Origin: JAMQKA01 sp034521835
GTDB taxonomy: Bacteria > Bacteroidota > Rhodothermia > Balneolales > Balneolaceae
NCBI GenBank assembly: GCA_034521835.1
Contig: JAXHMA010000001.1
Span: 522,565-586,564 of the forward strand
Direction of reading: 5' to 3'
Length of the DNA: 64,000 bases
Made by a program: the position numbers and the translations under genes. Within the stretch, counting starts at the first letter, position 1; every line of letters starts with the position of its first letter. The notes beneath the pieces were generated by a model. It saw only the letters and a list, made by a program, of their open reading frames with translations, was not told the DNA's origin and ran no database searches. Shown piece by piece: positions 28,840 to 38,733 of this stretch.

Positions 28840-29496
28840 TTAGCCAAGCAGGTTGTTTTCCAGGGCAAATCGAACTAACCCGGCGGTATTTCGGGCTCCG
28901 GTTTTTTGGAGCAGATTTCTTCGGTGTGCGTCCACGGTGCGCACGCTGATATCCAGCTTGTCGGCTATCTCCTGGTTGGTGAACTCCTGGGTGATCAGTT
29001 CCAGCACTTCAATTTCACGATTGGTTAGATTTGCAGACTCTGCACTGGCTTTTCTCTTGCCGCCGGATTCTATTAGATCCATCATGATAGAGTAGGTAGC
29101 GTCACTGCTAAAATAGTGCTTGCCTTTCATAATTTGCTCTATTGCTTCAATAAGCTCTTCATTTCCCGAATTTTTCAGGATGTATCCCGAAGCCCCGGCC
29201 TGTATCATCTGCCGGACGTGCTCATCTTCTTTCATCATGGTGAGGGCCAGTATTTTTACCTCGGGCCGTTTTTCCTTGATTTTTTTTGTAGCCTCAATGC
29301 CGTCCATAACCGGCATGTTGATGTCCATTAACACCAAGTCAATAGGAGTATCTGATTTTTCAATAGATTCAAGTGCTTCCCGGCCGTTATCGGCTTCTGC
29401 TACGATTTCGAACCCGTGCCCATTTTCCAGCATGGATTTAATGCCGTCACGTATAATTCCGTGATCATCAACGAGTAAAATGTTTACATTTGCCAT
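28840..29496 (-). CDS. NarL/LuxR-type response regulator
   Basis: 218 residues with a canonical receiver: acidic pair in ILLVDDHGI, phospho-acceptor in LVLMDINMPVMDG, Thr in LALTMMKED, Lys in GYILKNSGN. The C-terminal LuxR helix-turn-helix reads LTNREIEVLELITQEFTNQE, IADKLDISVRTVDAHRRNL. It starts 4 bases after the stop of the multi-PAS HisKA_3 kinase, a cognate pair: that kinase should phosphorylate the Asp and trigger DNA binding. This is the one fully canonical two-component pair in the island. Confidence 0.93.
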   Translation of the reverse strand: MANVNILLVDDHGIIRDGIKSMLENGHGFEIVAEADNGREALESIEKSDTPIDLVLMDINMPVMDGIEATKKIKEKRPEVKILALTMMKEDEHVRQMIQAGASGYILKNSGNEELIEAIEQIMKGKHYFSSDATYSIMMDLIESGGKRKASAESANLTNREIEVLELITQEFTNQEIADKLDISVRTVDAHRRNLLQKTGARNTAGLVRFALENNLLG

Positions 29497-29500
29497 GGTA

Positions 29501-32271
29501 CTACTTCTCCTTGTTTACCTGCAAAGGTAATTCGATTAGAATTGTTAATCCTTTGCCCGGTTTGCTGCTAAACTCAATTGTACCTGAAAGGGCTTTAACG
29601 CGTGATTTCATACTCTCAATACCCATGCCTTTTTTGTTATCCAAAGAATCGACCGGGGCGCCCATGCCGTCATCTTCAATCATACAAGTTATAATGTTTC
29701 CATGTTTATACAACTGAAGTGACAGATTAGTGCACTCAGCATATTTAACGGCGTTACTGAGGGCTTCTTGTATAATGCGATATAAATTTATCTGGGCCTG
29801 CTGGCTGAGTTTTACATTCTCCAGATCATAGGTGTAGTGAAACGAAATGTCGGATGCACTTTTCATCTGGTCAATTAACGCCTCTACAGAAAGTTCAAGC
29901 CCATAATCTTCTATAGCGGAAGGCATAAGGTTATGGGCTATATTACGGGTATCCTCAATTGCATTTTGCAGCAGGTTCAGCCCGCGTTGAAATTGTGCTT
30001 CTTTTTTTGGGGAGAGTTTTTTAGGGCACTTTTCATGGACTGAAAATTCATGTTAGAGGCACTCAGGTATTGCGCAAGGCCATCATGTAACTCTTTGGCG
30101 ATCCGTTTTCGTTCGCGTTCTTCGCCTTCAATGAGTGAGGTCAATACATCTTTTTCAGCTTGTTTCTGTTCGGTAATATCCTTGATAACCACCAGCCTGT
30201 ACTGGGTGCCGTTCAGGGAGAGGGGGGCCGCCGAAATATTTACACTAATTTTGCTGCCATCTTTTTTATGGTGTACCCATTCTTCGCCATAGACATGATT
30301 CTCCCTGTTTTTCTGGACGTTATCCTTTAACATATTTTCATATTCCGTTGGACGAATATCAAACAGGCTCATCCTCATAAACTCCTTCCGGCTGTACCCG
30401 TAGTGCGATATTGCCGCCTTGTTTACCTCTACAAATTGCAGGGTTTCGGGATCGTAAATCCACATCGGCTGGGGATTATCTTCAAAGAGCAGCCGGTATT
30501 TTTTTTCGGACTCATGGAGCTTTTGCTCAGCCTCCTTGCGTTCGGTTATGTCTTGTACAGTCCCGATCAGTTTGTAGACATCCCCTGAATCTTCCACCAT
30601 TGGAATGCAGATAGCACGAACATACTTTATATCTCCTTTCTTGGTATGTAGCCTGAGATCAAGATCGTAAGGAATGCCATCCTGCAATGCTTTTATTACC
30701 TTTTTTTGTAGTAAATCCCCTTGATCTTTGTAGAATTCATCAATCTGCTGTTCTATCGTCGGTATCTTTTCTCCGGGTTTTAAGCCAAATATTTCATAGA
30801 CCATGGGTGACCAAAAAAGGCGTTCACTTTCCGGGTCATATTCCCAGTCGCCCAATTTACCTATCCGCTGGGCCCGGGCCAGCCGTTCCCTGCTTTCACG
30901 CAGCTCATTTTCATACTTCTTGCGGTCGGTTATATCGCGAACGACGCTAACAGCAAGCTCTGCCTTTCCTTCTTGATCATGTAAAAGAGTTACGGTATGA
31001 TCTGTTGGGAATTTTTCTCCATTTTTCCGCTGCATCTCAAACTCAGTGTTAAAGGCGCCGCTTTCCTTCAGTGACTCTGCGCCTATTTCATTAAACTCTC
31101 GGAATTTCTCATCTTTTACGTGTAGCATTTTCGTGGTTTCACCGATAAGCTCCTCCCGTGAGTAACCGAAAACCTTCTCCGTATACGGGTTGCATTCCAC
31201 AATCGTGCGGGTTTCGGTATTGATGATACAAATAGCGGAGTTAAGGCTCTCGAATGTTTTTTGAAGAAGCTTCTGGGACTTTTGGAGTTCTTTTTCTGCC
31301 ACTTTCAGGCTTGTTATATCTAGCACGGTACCCATAAATTTGCTGGGTTCGCCTTCACTGCCGCGAATTAGCTGGGCGCGGGTGTGGCAGTATTGTAAAT
31401 CGCCATTCCCACTAATAACGCGAAATGTGTATTCTAGCTGTTCTTCTTCCCATACTATTTTTTCAATATCCTCAAACTTGCCCTGGTCCTCCGGGTGAAG
31501 AATACGCATTAAGTTCTCGAAGCTGGGCGGCAGTTTCTCTCGTTTATACCCCAGAATATTGTAGAGGCTGTCAGACCAGTCTGACTGGCCTGTTTTCATA
31601 TCGTATACCCAGTACCCGATGCCGGCTATTTCCTGGGCCTGTTCCAGCTTCTGTTTCTGAAGTTTTAGCTCATTCTCATAATTCTTGCGCTCGGAAATAT
31701 CAATACCGATGCCCACCTGGGTATTGTCAGTCAGTTTTATGTTCGACCACCGGGTCTGTACCGTTTCTCCGGTTTTTGTTGTCAGGGGAAGTTCCATCCA
31801 CGACCGACCAGGGTTGCCCATAAATTGGATGGCACTTTCACGGATTGCCGGATCAGGATAGCAGGCATTCATAAGCTCAATTTGGTGAACTTCTTCATTG
31901 GTCCACCCGGTCACTTGCTCAAACTCTTTATTGACCTCAAATTCATCCAGATGAGGATTGTACATGGTGATCATGACAGGAATATGGTCAATCAGTTTTT
32001 CAAGAAACTCCTGCTGTGAGCGATGCTCCTCGATTTGATTTTCAAGCTCACGCTCTTTCTGCTGCAACTGTTTATCATGTTGTTTGATGAGGTAGTAGAG
32101 GCCCAGCGAGGTCAGAGCCACATAAAATAATCCCTTATACGTCTGTAATTCTGATAGGGTATCTGGATTATCTAGAAAAAAATTGAGAGCGTGATCGGAC
32201 AGGGCAATCCAAACCGCGGCTACAGCCACGTATATCAAGGTTATTTTAAGCGGTGTTAGCTTGTACTGCAT
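29501..32271 (-). CDS. Membrane multi-PAS HisKA_3 sensor kinase (one frameshift)
   Basis: About 920 residues once joined. Two N-terminal membrane spans (LIYVAVAAVWIALSDHALNF; LFYVALTSLGLYYLI) and a coiled segment come first. Five PAS domains follow (starts near VMITMYNPHLDEF, GIGYWVYDMKTG, SAICIINTETRT, KLGDWEYDPESE, QPMWIYDPETLQF), then HisKA_3 with H in RIAKELHDGLAQYLS. The frame breaks at a C4A7 run near 29995; one added base there restores QFQRGLNLLQNAIE and the ATPase domain (IIQEALSNAVKYAE, IEDDGMGAP, KGMGIESMKSRV). NarL-family partner immediately downstream. PAS domains probably sense redox, ligand or light cues; which is unknown. Confidence 0.88.
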
Positions 32272-32814
32272 CTTTCCGGTCTCTCAAAAGTGAAGGATTT
32301 TTAGGTGCCGGGCTTTTAAAAATGGCTTGCCTAAACTATACAGAAGATGGTTATAAATGTATCAGATCTATATTTTTTGAATCCCAATTTACACCAATTT
32401 ACCTCATTGCAATCGAATTATAAAAAATGTTTTGATCTTCCTTTCCTCATTAATCCAGTTTATGAATTCACCTTAGTTCCTGGATATTTATAGGTGGAAA
32501 TGCATTAGTCCGCTTTTTGAATATTTTCCCCAGTCTATATTATTTCAGAAAAGGGTTAAATTTAATATAATTAGTGCTCAGATTTTTGTGGACCACGGAT
32601 AGGCTATTTACCATTAACAGTTTGTGATATTCTTGCGAAATCGGGAAGGATCACAGATACAGATTTAGTACAGGCTATTTGAATAAGCTCTGATGCTATT
32701 ACCGTCTCAAAAAGTTGAAAAAGGTATGGTGTTTATTTGAGAAGCAGTCCTAGAAAAAGATACCTGCCTCTTTTGCTAACCATGAGACCTAAATTACGTT
32801 ATTGAGCAATCTCT
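32272..32814. other. AT-rich divergent intergenic region
   Basis: 543 bases between divergent kinase genes; must contain promoters for both. No repeat, RNA gene or confident promoter consensus recognised. Confidence 0.45.
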
Positions 32815-34311
32815 ATGATTTTCTTTACCAACTTGAAGGTCTGCTTATTGACGGCGTTGCTTTCGGTGTGCGTGTCAGCGTCCGCTCTTGGTTCACTGCA
32901 ATCGGCCATGGTCGCCGATTCTGCCCTCACTCCACTGCACCGGGTAAAACTTGATAAAGACGCCGACGGTATCGCAGATATGATGGGAGATACCATCCGG
33001 GTTACGGGCATAGCCAATGTTTCTACAGGAGTTTTGCATGGTGTTTATTTTCAGATTTTTATCCAGAATGACTCCACCGGACTCCCCTTGTTCAACCGTC
33101 AAATTGATGAGCCGGTAAACAGGGGAGACAGCTTGGTAGTGACCGGTGTAGTGCGGAAATATTTTGGTATGACTGAGCTGAATGTGGTGGATTACGAGGT
33201 TTATGAACCCAAGCAGGACCACCTTGAGCCGGTACCCCTGCAAGAGGCGATTAAGAATAAGCCGCAATATGAAGGGATGTTGGTGAGCGGACAGGGCGTG
33301 GTCCGTAAACAGGGCAGCAGGCACAACGGCAAGTATCTGGAGGTGGCGCCTTCTGATACCAGCCAGCAGTCAATGATAGTTTATGTAACGAATTTTAATA
33401 CTTATTACGAGGAGATCGATCTCGAATCATTCAGCAGTGGAGATGTAGTGCAGGTCACCGGTATTCTCAGTTTATATAATCCCGGTAAAACCATGGCAGA
33501 GAGCTATGAGCTTTTTCTGCGAACCCCCGCGGATATTGACAGCCAGGGGCTAAAGCAGAATACACTGGCAACGCTGGCTATCGTTGGCGGAGTTATAATA
33601 TTGCTAGCGCTCGGATGGATTATGTCACTTCGGATACAGGTAAAAAATAAAACCCGCCAGATTCAGCAGGCACTGGAAGAGAAAGATATGCTGCTAAAAG
33701 AGATCCATCACCGCGTTAAAAACAACCTGGCGATTGTCAGCGGGTTGATCGAGCTGCAGATGGACGGCTCACTGAGCGAGGATGCGCAAAAGGTACTGCA
33801 GGACAGCCAGTCCCGCATTCAGTCGATGGCATTAGTCCACGACAAGCTGTATCGAACGACCTCCCTGAGCGATATCGGCATGCAGACCTACCTGGAGGAA
33901 CTGGTGCAGAGTTTGCAATCTACCTTTTCCGGTATGGATTCTGATATTACGATTAATTTCGATATTGATGAGATCAACATGGGTATTGACAAAGCGATTC
34001 CGTGTGGCCTGCTGGTAAATGAGCTGGTAGTGAACGCCTTTAAACATGCATTTGGTGATCAGCAGGGGAATCTTACCGTAAAGCTCAAGGACCTCGGGGA
34101 TAACTACAAGCTGATCATCGCCGACGACGGACAGGGGCTGCCCGAAGATTTCGGAAATAATGACGGCTCCTCACTTGGTATGCTCCTAATCAAAACATTT
34201 ACCAGCCAGCTGGATGCCGAAATGCAGGTAAAAAATGCAGATGGAGCTCATTTCGCGTTTATATTCCCGCCTGAAAATGGAGGTGATGAGCGTATAGCTC
34301 AATCATCATAA
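32815..34311 (+). CDS. HisKA_2 sensor kinase with periplasmic double OB-like sensor
   Basis: 498 residues. Signal or anchor segment (VCLLTALLSVCVSASALG), then two ~85-residue beta-barrel modules resembling OB folds (DTIRVTGIANVSTGVLHGVY... and GMLVSGQGVVRKQGSRHNGK...), one span (TLATLAIVGGVIILLALGWI), a short coiled linker, HisKA_2 (LLKEIHHRVKNNLAIVSGLI) and an intact ATPase domain (LLVNELVVNAFKHAF, IADDGQGLPED, GSSLGMLLIKTF). An OB-type extracellular sensor on this kinase class is unusual; such folds bind sugars, small ligands or nucleic acid. Separate plus-strand gene with no adjacent regulator. Confidence 0.88.
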   Translation: MIFFTNLKVCLLTALLSVCVSASALGSLQSAMVADSALTPLHRVKLDKDADGIADMMGDTIRVTGIANVSTGVLHGVYFQIFIQNDSTGLPLFNRQIDEPVNRGDSLVVTGVVRKYFGMTELNVVDYEVYEPKQDHLEPVPLQEAIKNKPQYEGMLVSGQGVVRKQGSRHNGKYLEVAPSDTSQQSMIVYVTNFNTYYEEIDLESFSSGDVVQVTGILSLYNPGKTMAESYELFLRTPADIDSQGLKQNTLATLAIVGGVIILLALGWIMSLRIQVKNKTRQIQQALEEKDMLLKEIHHRVKNNLAIVSGLIELQMDGSLSEDAQKVLQDSQSRIQSMALVHDKLYRTTSLSDIGMQTYLEELVQSLQSTFSGMDSDITINFDIDEINMGIDKAIPCGLLVNELVVNAFKHAFGDQQGNLTVKLKDLGDNYKLIIADDGQGLPEDFGNNDGSSLGMLLIKTFTSQLDAEMQVKNADGAHFAFIFPPENGGDERIAQSS

Positions 34312-34348
34312 ACCACTTTCAATCATTTTTATTACGTGCCCATTTATT

Positions 34349-35587
34349 TTAGGAGTACAGCACCTCAGCTCCTTTACCCTGGGCAATCAGCGATTGATAT
34401 TCTTCCAGATCCTGCTGAATCGACTTATCGGTCAGATCGAGGGTTTCTCCGCGTTCGGCAGCCATATATGCCGACTGCACCAGCCGCGTTATTTCAAGCC
34501 CATATTCCCAGTTCAGCGTGGCATCTTCACCGGCATTGAAATGGTCGCGCATATCCACCCATTCCCCAATATACCCGTAAAGATCGGCTTCATTTGGCAG
34601 CACGGGGAGTAATCCTCGTGAAGCAGTTGATTTTTCCAGGGCCAGCTCGGCATCGGCGATCGCCTCGGCGGCTTCATCACCTATAAAAATTTCGGTGGGA
34701 GATTTCAGCGAGTTGATCTCCAGGCCGTAACCGGGTCCCAGGGCATCCATGTTGAGCCGCAGCCCCTGCTTGTCGTACATCCAGGAAACGGTAAACTGCG
34801 CTTTAACCAGTTGGCCGGTCTCAGGGTTTTTAAAAGTGACGATACCAGTGGAGAAATCGTCAGCTGGATATTGTTCGTAATCCACGCCGTATTCTTCTTT
34901 CAATTTTGCACGATAGGCGGGCTGTCCCCATTTTAGCAAGGAGGTGTCAGCGGAAACGGCGACCGGCTCCAGAAAATCAACGGGCTTGCCGATTGGGGTA
35001 AGCAGGTACCAGCCTACGGCTATGCTGTGGCAGCCCATATCAGAGAGTACACCGCCGCCCTGTTTGCGTGGATCCCAAAACCAGCTGCTGTGGGGGCCGG
35101 CATGTTCCTCCCCCGAACGGGCCAGGGTGAGGGGCCCCATCACTTTCTGTTGGGGTTCAAGCTGGGCTAATGCTTTTTGTACCGATGGCATAAAAATCTG
35201 ATTCTCAAAATAGGCGGTAAGCAGGTTGTGTTTGTTGGCCAGTTTGACCTGCCGGCGTGCTTCTTTTATGGTTCTGCCCAGCGGCTTTTCCGCGATGAGG
35301 CCGGTCAGTTCAGTGCCCTGGTCCAGGGCATCGGCAATCTCCTCAACAATCTCCACACGGGCAAAATTGGGCGCAAAAATGGCGGCGACATCACTCACCT
35401 CGCATAGCTGCTTGATTGAGGAGCAGATTTTGCATTCCCCCAGATTTTGCTCGGTTACGAAGTTGGCCAGTTCCTGCGCGCCTTTCTTATCAAGCACGGC
35501 GCTGATTTCAATATCGCGAACTGATCGCATCGAGTCAGCTAAAAAATTGGCGATAAATCCTGATCCTATAAATCCTATTTTTAACAT
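34349..35587 (-). CDS. Gfo/Idh/MocA-family oxidoreductase
   Basis: 412 residues. N-terminal Rossmann fold with KIGFIGSGFIANFLADSM (GxGxxx nucleotide loop) and the family signature EKPLGRTIKEA, whose Lys is the expected catalytic residue. The C-terminal alpha/beta domain contains GGGVLSDMGCHSI, giving the conserved D-x-G-x-H sugar-site residues. Expected activity: NAD(P)-dependent oxidation or reduction of a sugar or inositol-type hydroxyl. Monocistronic and cytosolic, with no signal peptide. Exact substrate not predictable. Confidence 0.9.
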   Translation of the reverse strand: MLKIGFIGSGFIANFLADSMRSVRDIEISAVLDKKGAQELANFVTEQNLGECKICSSIKQLCEVSDVAAIFAPNFARVEIVEEIADALDQGTELTGLIAEKPLGRTIKEARRQVKLANKHNLLTAYFENQIFMPSVQKALAQLEPQQKVMGPLTLARSGEEHAGPHSSWFWDPRKQGGGVLSDMGCHSIAVGWYLLTPIGKPVDFLEPVAVSADTSLLKWGQPAYRAKLKEEYGVDYEQYPADDFSTGIVTFKNPETGQLVKAQFTVSWMYDKQGLRLNMDALGPGYGLEINSLKSPTEIFIGDEAAEAIADAELALEKSTASRGLLPVLPNEADLYGYIGEWVDMRDHFNAGEDATLNWEYGLEITRLVQSAYMAAERGETLDLTDKSIQQDLEEYQSLIAQGKGAEVLYS

Positions 35588-35663
35588 ACCATCCCTTTAT
35601 TTTGAATTTGTTTTTACCAAAAAAAGAATAATCCCGGTGGGATGCATCTTGATTCAGAAATAT

Positions 35664-36673
35664 TTATTGCTCGGTAGTCACAAATTCCGCCACTACCGGC
35701 AGATGATCACTGATGGCAATCATATCACTGTCATTCAACGGACGTGCTATTTCAACTGATGTTTGAACCAGTTCCGGGGTCATCTGCTGGTTGGGCAAAA
35801 TGTGATCGATGCGCCAGAAAAGAGAGTCGGAGGGGTGGCTGAATGCGCCGGTTCCGGCAAGGGGATCTACAAATGTCAGATCACTCTGTTCACCCAAAAG
35901 CGCGTTAAATTCTTCGCTTCCGGGGGTCGTGTTCAGGTCGCCCATTACCAGCTGGTTCCGATTGGGGTCAAGCTCCATAAGGCGTTGAAGCTGCGCCCGT
36001 AGCAAATTGACCTGTCCCATGCGCCATCCTTCGTTTCGGGCGCCGCGGCCCGCCTTAAGGTGCAGCCCCGTGAGCGTAAATTCATAGTCGGGGTTAACCA
36101 ACACATCTACCGTCCACATCCTGTTGTTGGTGAAGGTTTGAGATTGTGTTTGACCGAGGGAGTCGGTTTGCCCGATAATGGGCGTGTTGACATTTGCGTA
36201 GCTGTAAAACATGCCGAGTGGAATGCGACTCATCATCACCACATTCATGTACCAGTCGGCGCTTTCAAGCGCGGTAAAAACCTGGATCCCATCTCCGGGA
36301 AATAGTTTTCTGCCATTCTTTGCAGGTAGCTGTCACTTTCAAACTCCTGCAGCACCACGATGTCTGCATCCAGCTGCTCGATGGCCGCGGCCAGCAGCTC
36401 ACGCCGTTTGCTCATCTGCGGCGGTGGTAAATCTTCGCGCTCGTTTTCAATGTAGGGATTGTTGTAGGAATCCACGAAATGCTGCACGTTCCATGTCGCA
36501 ACCCGGATGGTATCATAAGCTTGTGGATTATACCAGTTAGGCAGGGTGGTAGCCTGCTCGTAACGATCAGCCGACGTGGTATCACTGGCATTATTCGTTG
36601 ACTGCTCGACTTCTGCGCAGGAAAAAAGTGCTGTCGACAAGACGAAAATCAGGGAAAAATGAACTACTCTCAT
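35664..36673 (-). CDS. Exported endonuclease/exonuclease/phosphatase-family protein (one frameshift)
   Basis: About 335 residues joined. Signal peptide with a possible lipobox (LIFVLSTALFSCAEVEQS), then the EEP fold: IRVATWNVQHF (metal-binding Asn), VVLQEF (catalytic Glu), HLKAGRG, LVMGDLNTTPGSEEF (Asp/Asn pair), RIDHILPN and the final ISDHLPVVAEF (catalytic Asp-His). The frame breaks in a CCCGG context near 36300; one additional C gives NYFPGDGIQVFTALESADWY. All catalytic residues are present, so the break is probably an error. Surface or periplasmic phosphodiesterase of nucleic acid or phospholipid type. Confidence 0.85.
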
Positions 36674-37006
36674 AAAATTTGGATAAGATGACAGGGTTAG
36701 AAAGAAGGGCGTAAAAATACCTGATTATCATCACGAAAGTAAGCCGGAATGACAAGTTAACAAAAGCGTAATTACGGGATATATTTCAGAAAGCATCACC
36801 GATGTAATTGTCGATGATTTTTTCACCAAAATTCCACTTCCAATTGATTCTGCTGGTACATTCGTACAAAAGGATCTGTCCATGTCCCGTTTTTTATTCA
36901 ATTCCTACACGTAGATAATTAACAGATCTGTTTTTAGATATTCCTCACAAGTACGGATATACCAACTATTCCAATACTTTTTCAGGAAAAAATGCCAGCA
37001 GTAAGC
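36674..37006. other. Gene-free stretch at the end of the 37-48 kb cluster
   Basis: 333 bases, AT-rich, containing nothing recognised; should hold the terminator of the minus-strand cluster and the promoter of the upstream-reading endonuclease gene. Confidence 0.4.
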
Positions 37007-37756
37007 CTAATTTTTAATCTGGGTGCCAATAAGTACACCTGCTCCCACACTTGCTCCGATAACACCCCACTTGGGCAGGCCGAGATTGACCGAAGGCGGT
37101 TTTTTCAGCAGTTCGATATACTTCTGATTTATATCCTCATACTTGGCATAGGCCTCATCATAGCCCGTTTTGTAGGCTTCGGTCTTTGCCTCTTCAAGTA
37201 CAAGCAAACTGTCTTTGAGAGTGCTGACCTGCTGGTTGAGTGAATCGACCGTCCATAGCTTATCCCGTTGCTTGCGGTAGGATTCGGCATTCTGGTGATC
37301 GATAATAAACGTTTCGCTGAACCATAGCGGCACCAGCAGGTACTCCACATGCACGTCGGCCTCTTCGTTGTACACCTCCTCCACTCCCCAGTCGGAGTTG
37401 GCCATTTCAGGGAATGTTTTCTCCAGCCTTTCCTGCAGATCCTCCTTCTTGCGGATGGAACGGACGGTAAGCTGGGCTTCCTGGCGCGCTTCCTCAAGAT
37501 TTTTAACCTGGGTTCGCAGCTGACTTGTTTCCGATTCCAGCTGCCGTACCTGTTTATTTAGCAGCGTTTGTATGGAGTCTTTCAGGGAAACGACCGCCTG
37601 GATGGAATCGCGCGATGCCCGAAGTTCTTGCATCTCAAGCTGGGCCCGCTGTATCTCTTCGCGATTAATTCCGCGCCCCAGCAGGTACGAAAGTCCCACA
37701 GCCAGAAGCGCGGCTATTATACTGACGATAATGAGTCCCGTTTTGATATTATCCAT
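37007..37756 (-). CDS. Membrane-anchored coiled-coil protein, spanin-like
   Basis: 249 residues: N-terminal membrane span (IIVSIIAALLAVGLSYLL), a long heptad-rich coiled coil (~35-110), a mixed middle domain (WGVEEVYNEEADVHVEYLLV), a second coiled coil (~165-225), and a Gly/Ile-rich end (WGVIGASVGAGVLIGTQI). It overlaps the amidase gene by 8 bases. The i-spanin plan of phage lysis cassettes is similar in outline but shorter, so the comparison is only architectural. May span the periplasm and position the amidase. No family recognised. Confidence 0.6.
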   Translation of the reverse strand: MDNIKTGLIIVSIIAALLAVGLSYLLGRGINREEIQRAQLEMQELRASRDSIQAVVSLKDSIQTLLNKQVRQLESETSQLRTQVKNLEEARQEAQLTVRSIRKKEDLQERLEKTFPEMANSDWGVEEVYNEEADVHVEYLLVPLWFSETFIIDHQNAESYRKQRDKLWTVDSLNQQVSTLKDSLLVLEEAKTEAYKTGYDEAYAKYEDINQKYIELLKKPPSVNLGLPKWGVIGASVGAGVLIGTQIKN

Positions 37757-38729
37757 GGCGAACCTCCAGTTTACTGTCTGTTACCTCTTTAAAACCTAGG
37801 GCTGTTCCCAGTCTCTTAACCAAGGATCGGTCGCCCTTTTGAAAATCGTAGTGAATTACATGACCGTCCTTCTCGGCATCCCGCAGCCTGATGTAGGTAT
37901 TGCGGTCGCCCCGCTCCAGTTCCATGATGAGCCCTTTGACCATGCTACCGGCGGCCACATCCATTTTATTAAGTTCTACAACGTTGTGTTCAAAAAGCTC
38001 GTTGATCTCCTGCTCAGACATGCTCTGCCTTTCTGGTTGGGGACGGCTTTCAGGGGAATTCTCCTCGTTGTCTTCATCCACAACATGCAGGGTGCAATCA
38101 TTTTCCAGCCGTTCCCAGAGCTCGGGAACCGGGGCGGGATCTGACTTGTCTTTACGTACCATCGTGTGGCCGATGATTCCTTTAAAGTCAATAAGCTGCT
38201 TCCCATAAAATTTGGTAGAATCAGCCCGCATCTGCCGGGGGATGTCAAAATCGTCACACAGTTTGTTGATAAGCTCCACCAGTGAGTCGATCTGCTCTGG
38301 CTCGTAGCGGTCAAAGTAGCGGTAGCCGCGGTAATCAGAGCCGGCGTCGAACACCTCTTCCTCCGGTTTCTCCGTTCTAGAGGAGATACGCTCGAAGCAG
38401 TAGTATTTGCCATTCTCTTCCAGCAGGCCGCCTTCACTGGCCAGCTCTATGCCAATAAACCGTTTTTCAAATGCGATTCTTTCCTCATCAGGCCAGGGGA
38501 GACCGAACTGCCAGGCCCAGTTTTCCGGGTCGAAGACGCTGTAAACCGATCCGTCGCGATCAATCATAAACGCTGTTCCCACCATGTTCTGATCGCGATT
38601 CCACCAGTCAAAGGTAGAACGAGCGGTGCCGCCCACAGTATGGTGGACACAGATACCGGTTTTCTTATTTGATGTTTGAAAGTATTCAGTATCAGCAAGC
38701 CGCCAATCTTTTTTTATCTGAACTGCCAT
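37749..38729 (-). CDS. N-acetylmuramoyl-L-alanine amidase (Amidase_2), no signal peptide
   Basis: 326 residues. Amidase_2/T7-lysozyme-like domain over ~25-200 with zinc ligands His in GICVHHTVGG and His in IIGHTMVRKDKSDPAP, where the Asp would be the third ligand. AFMIDRDGSVYSVF and FIGIELASEGG complete the fold. A ~110-residue C-terminal part of unknown function follows (ELFEHNVVELNKMDVAAGSM). It cleaves the amide between muramic acid and the peptide stem. There is no N-terminal signal peptide (MAVQIKKDWRLADTEYF), as in phage endolysins. It overlaps the coiled-coil membrane gene and lies 4 bases after the patatin, so all three should be co-expressed. Confidence 0.82.
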   Translation of the reverse strand: MAVQIKKDWRLADTEYFQTSNKKTGICVHHTVGGTARSTFDWWNRDQNMVGTAFMIDRDGSVYSVFDPENWAWQFGLPWPDEERIAFEKRFIGIELASEGGLLEENGKYYCFERISSRTEKPEEEVFDAGSDYRGYRYFDRYEPEQIDSLVELINKLCDDFDIPRQMRADSTKFYGKQLIDFKGIIGHTMVRKDKSDPAPVPELWERLENDCTLHVVDEDNEENSPESRPQPERQSMSEQEINELFEHNVVELNKMDVAAGSMVKGLIMELERGDRNTYIRLRDAEKDGHVIHYDFQKGDRSLVKRLGTALGFKEVTDSKLEVRHG

Positions 38730-38733
38730 AAGC

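Noticed and set aside
37007..38729. Prophage remnant
   Set aside because: Only amidase and a coiled-coil protein resemble phage functions; no capsid, tail, integrase or terminase genes nearby.
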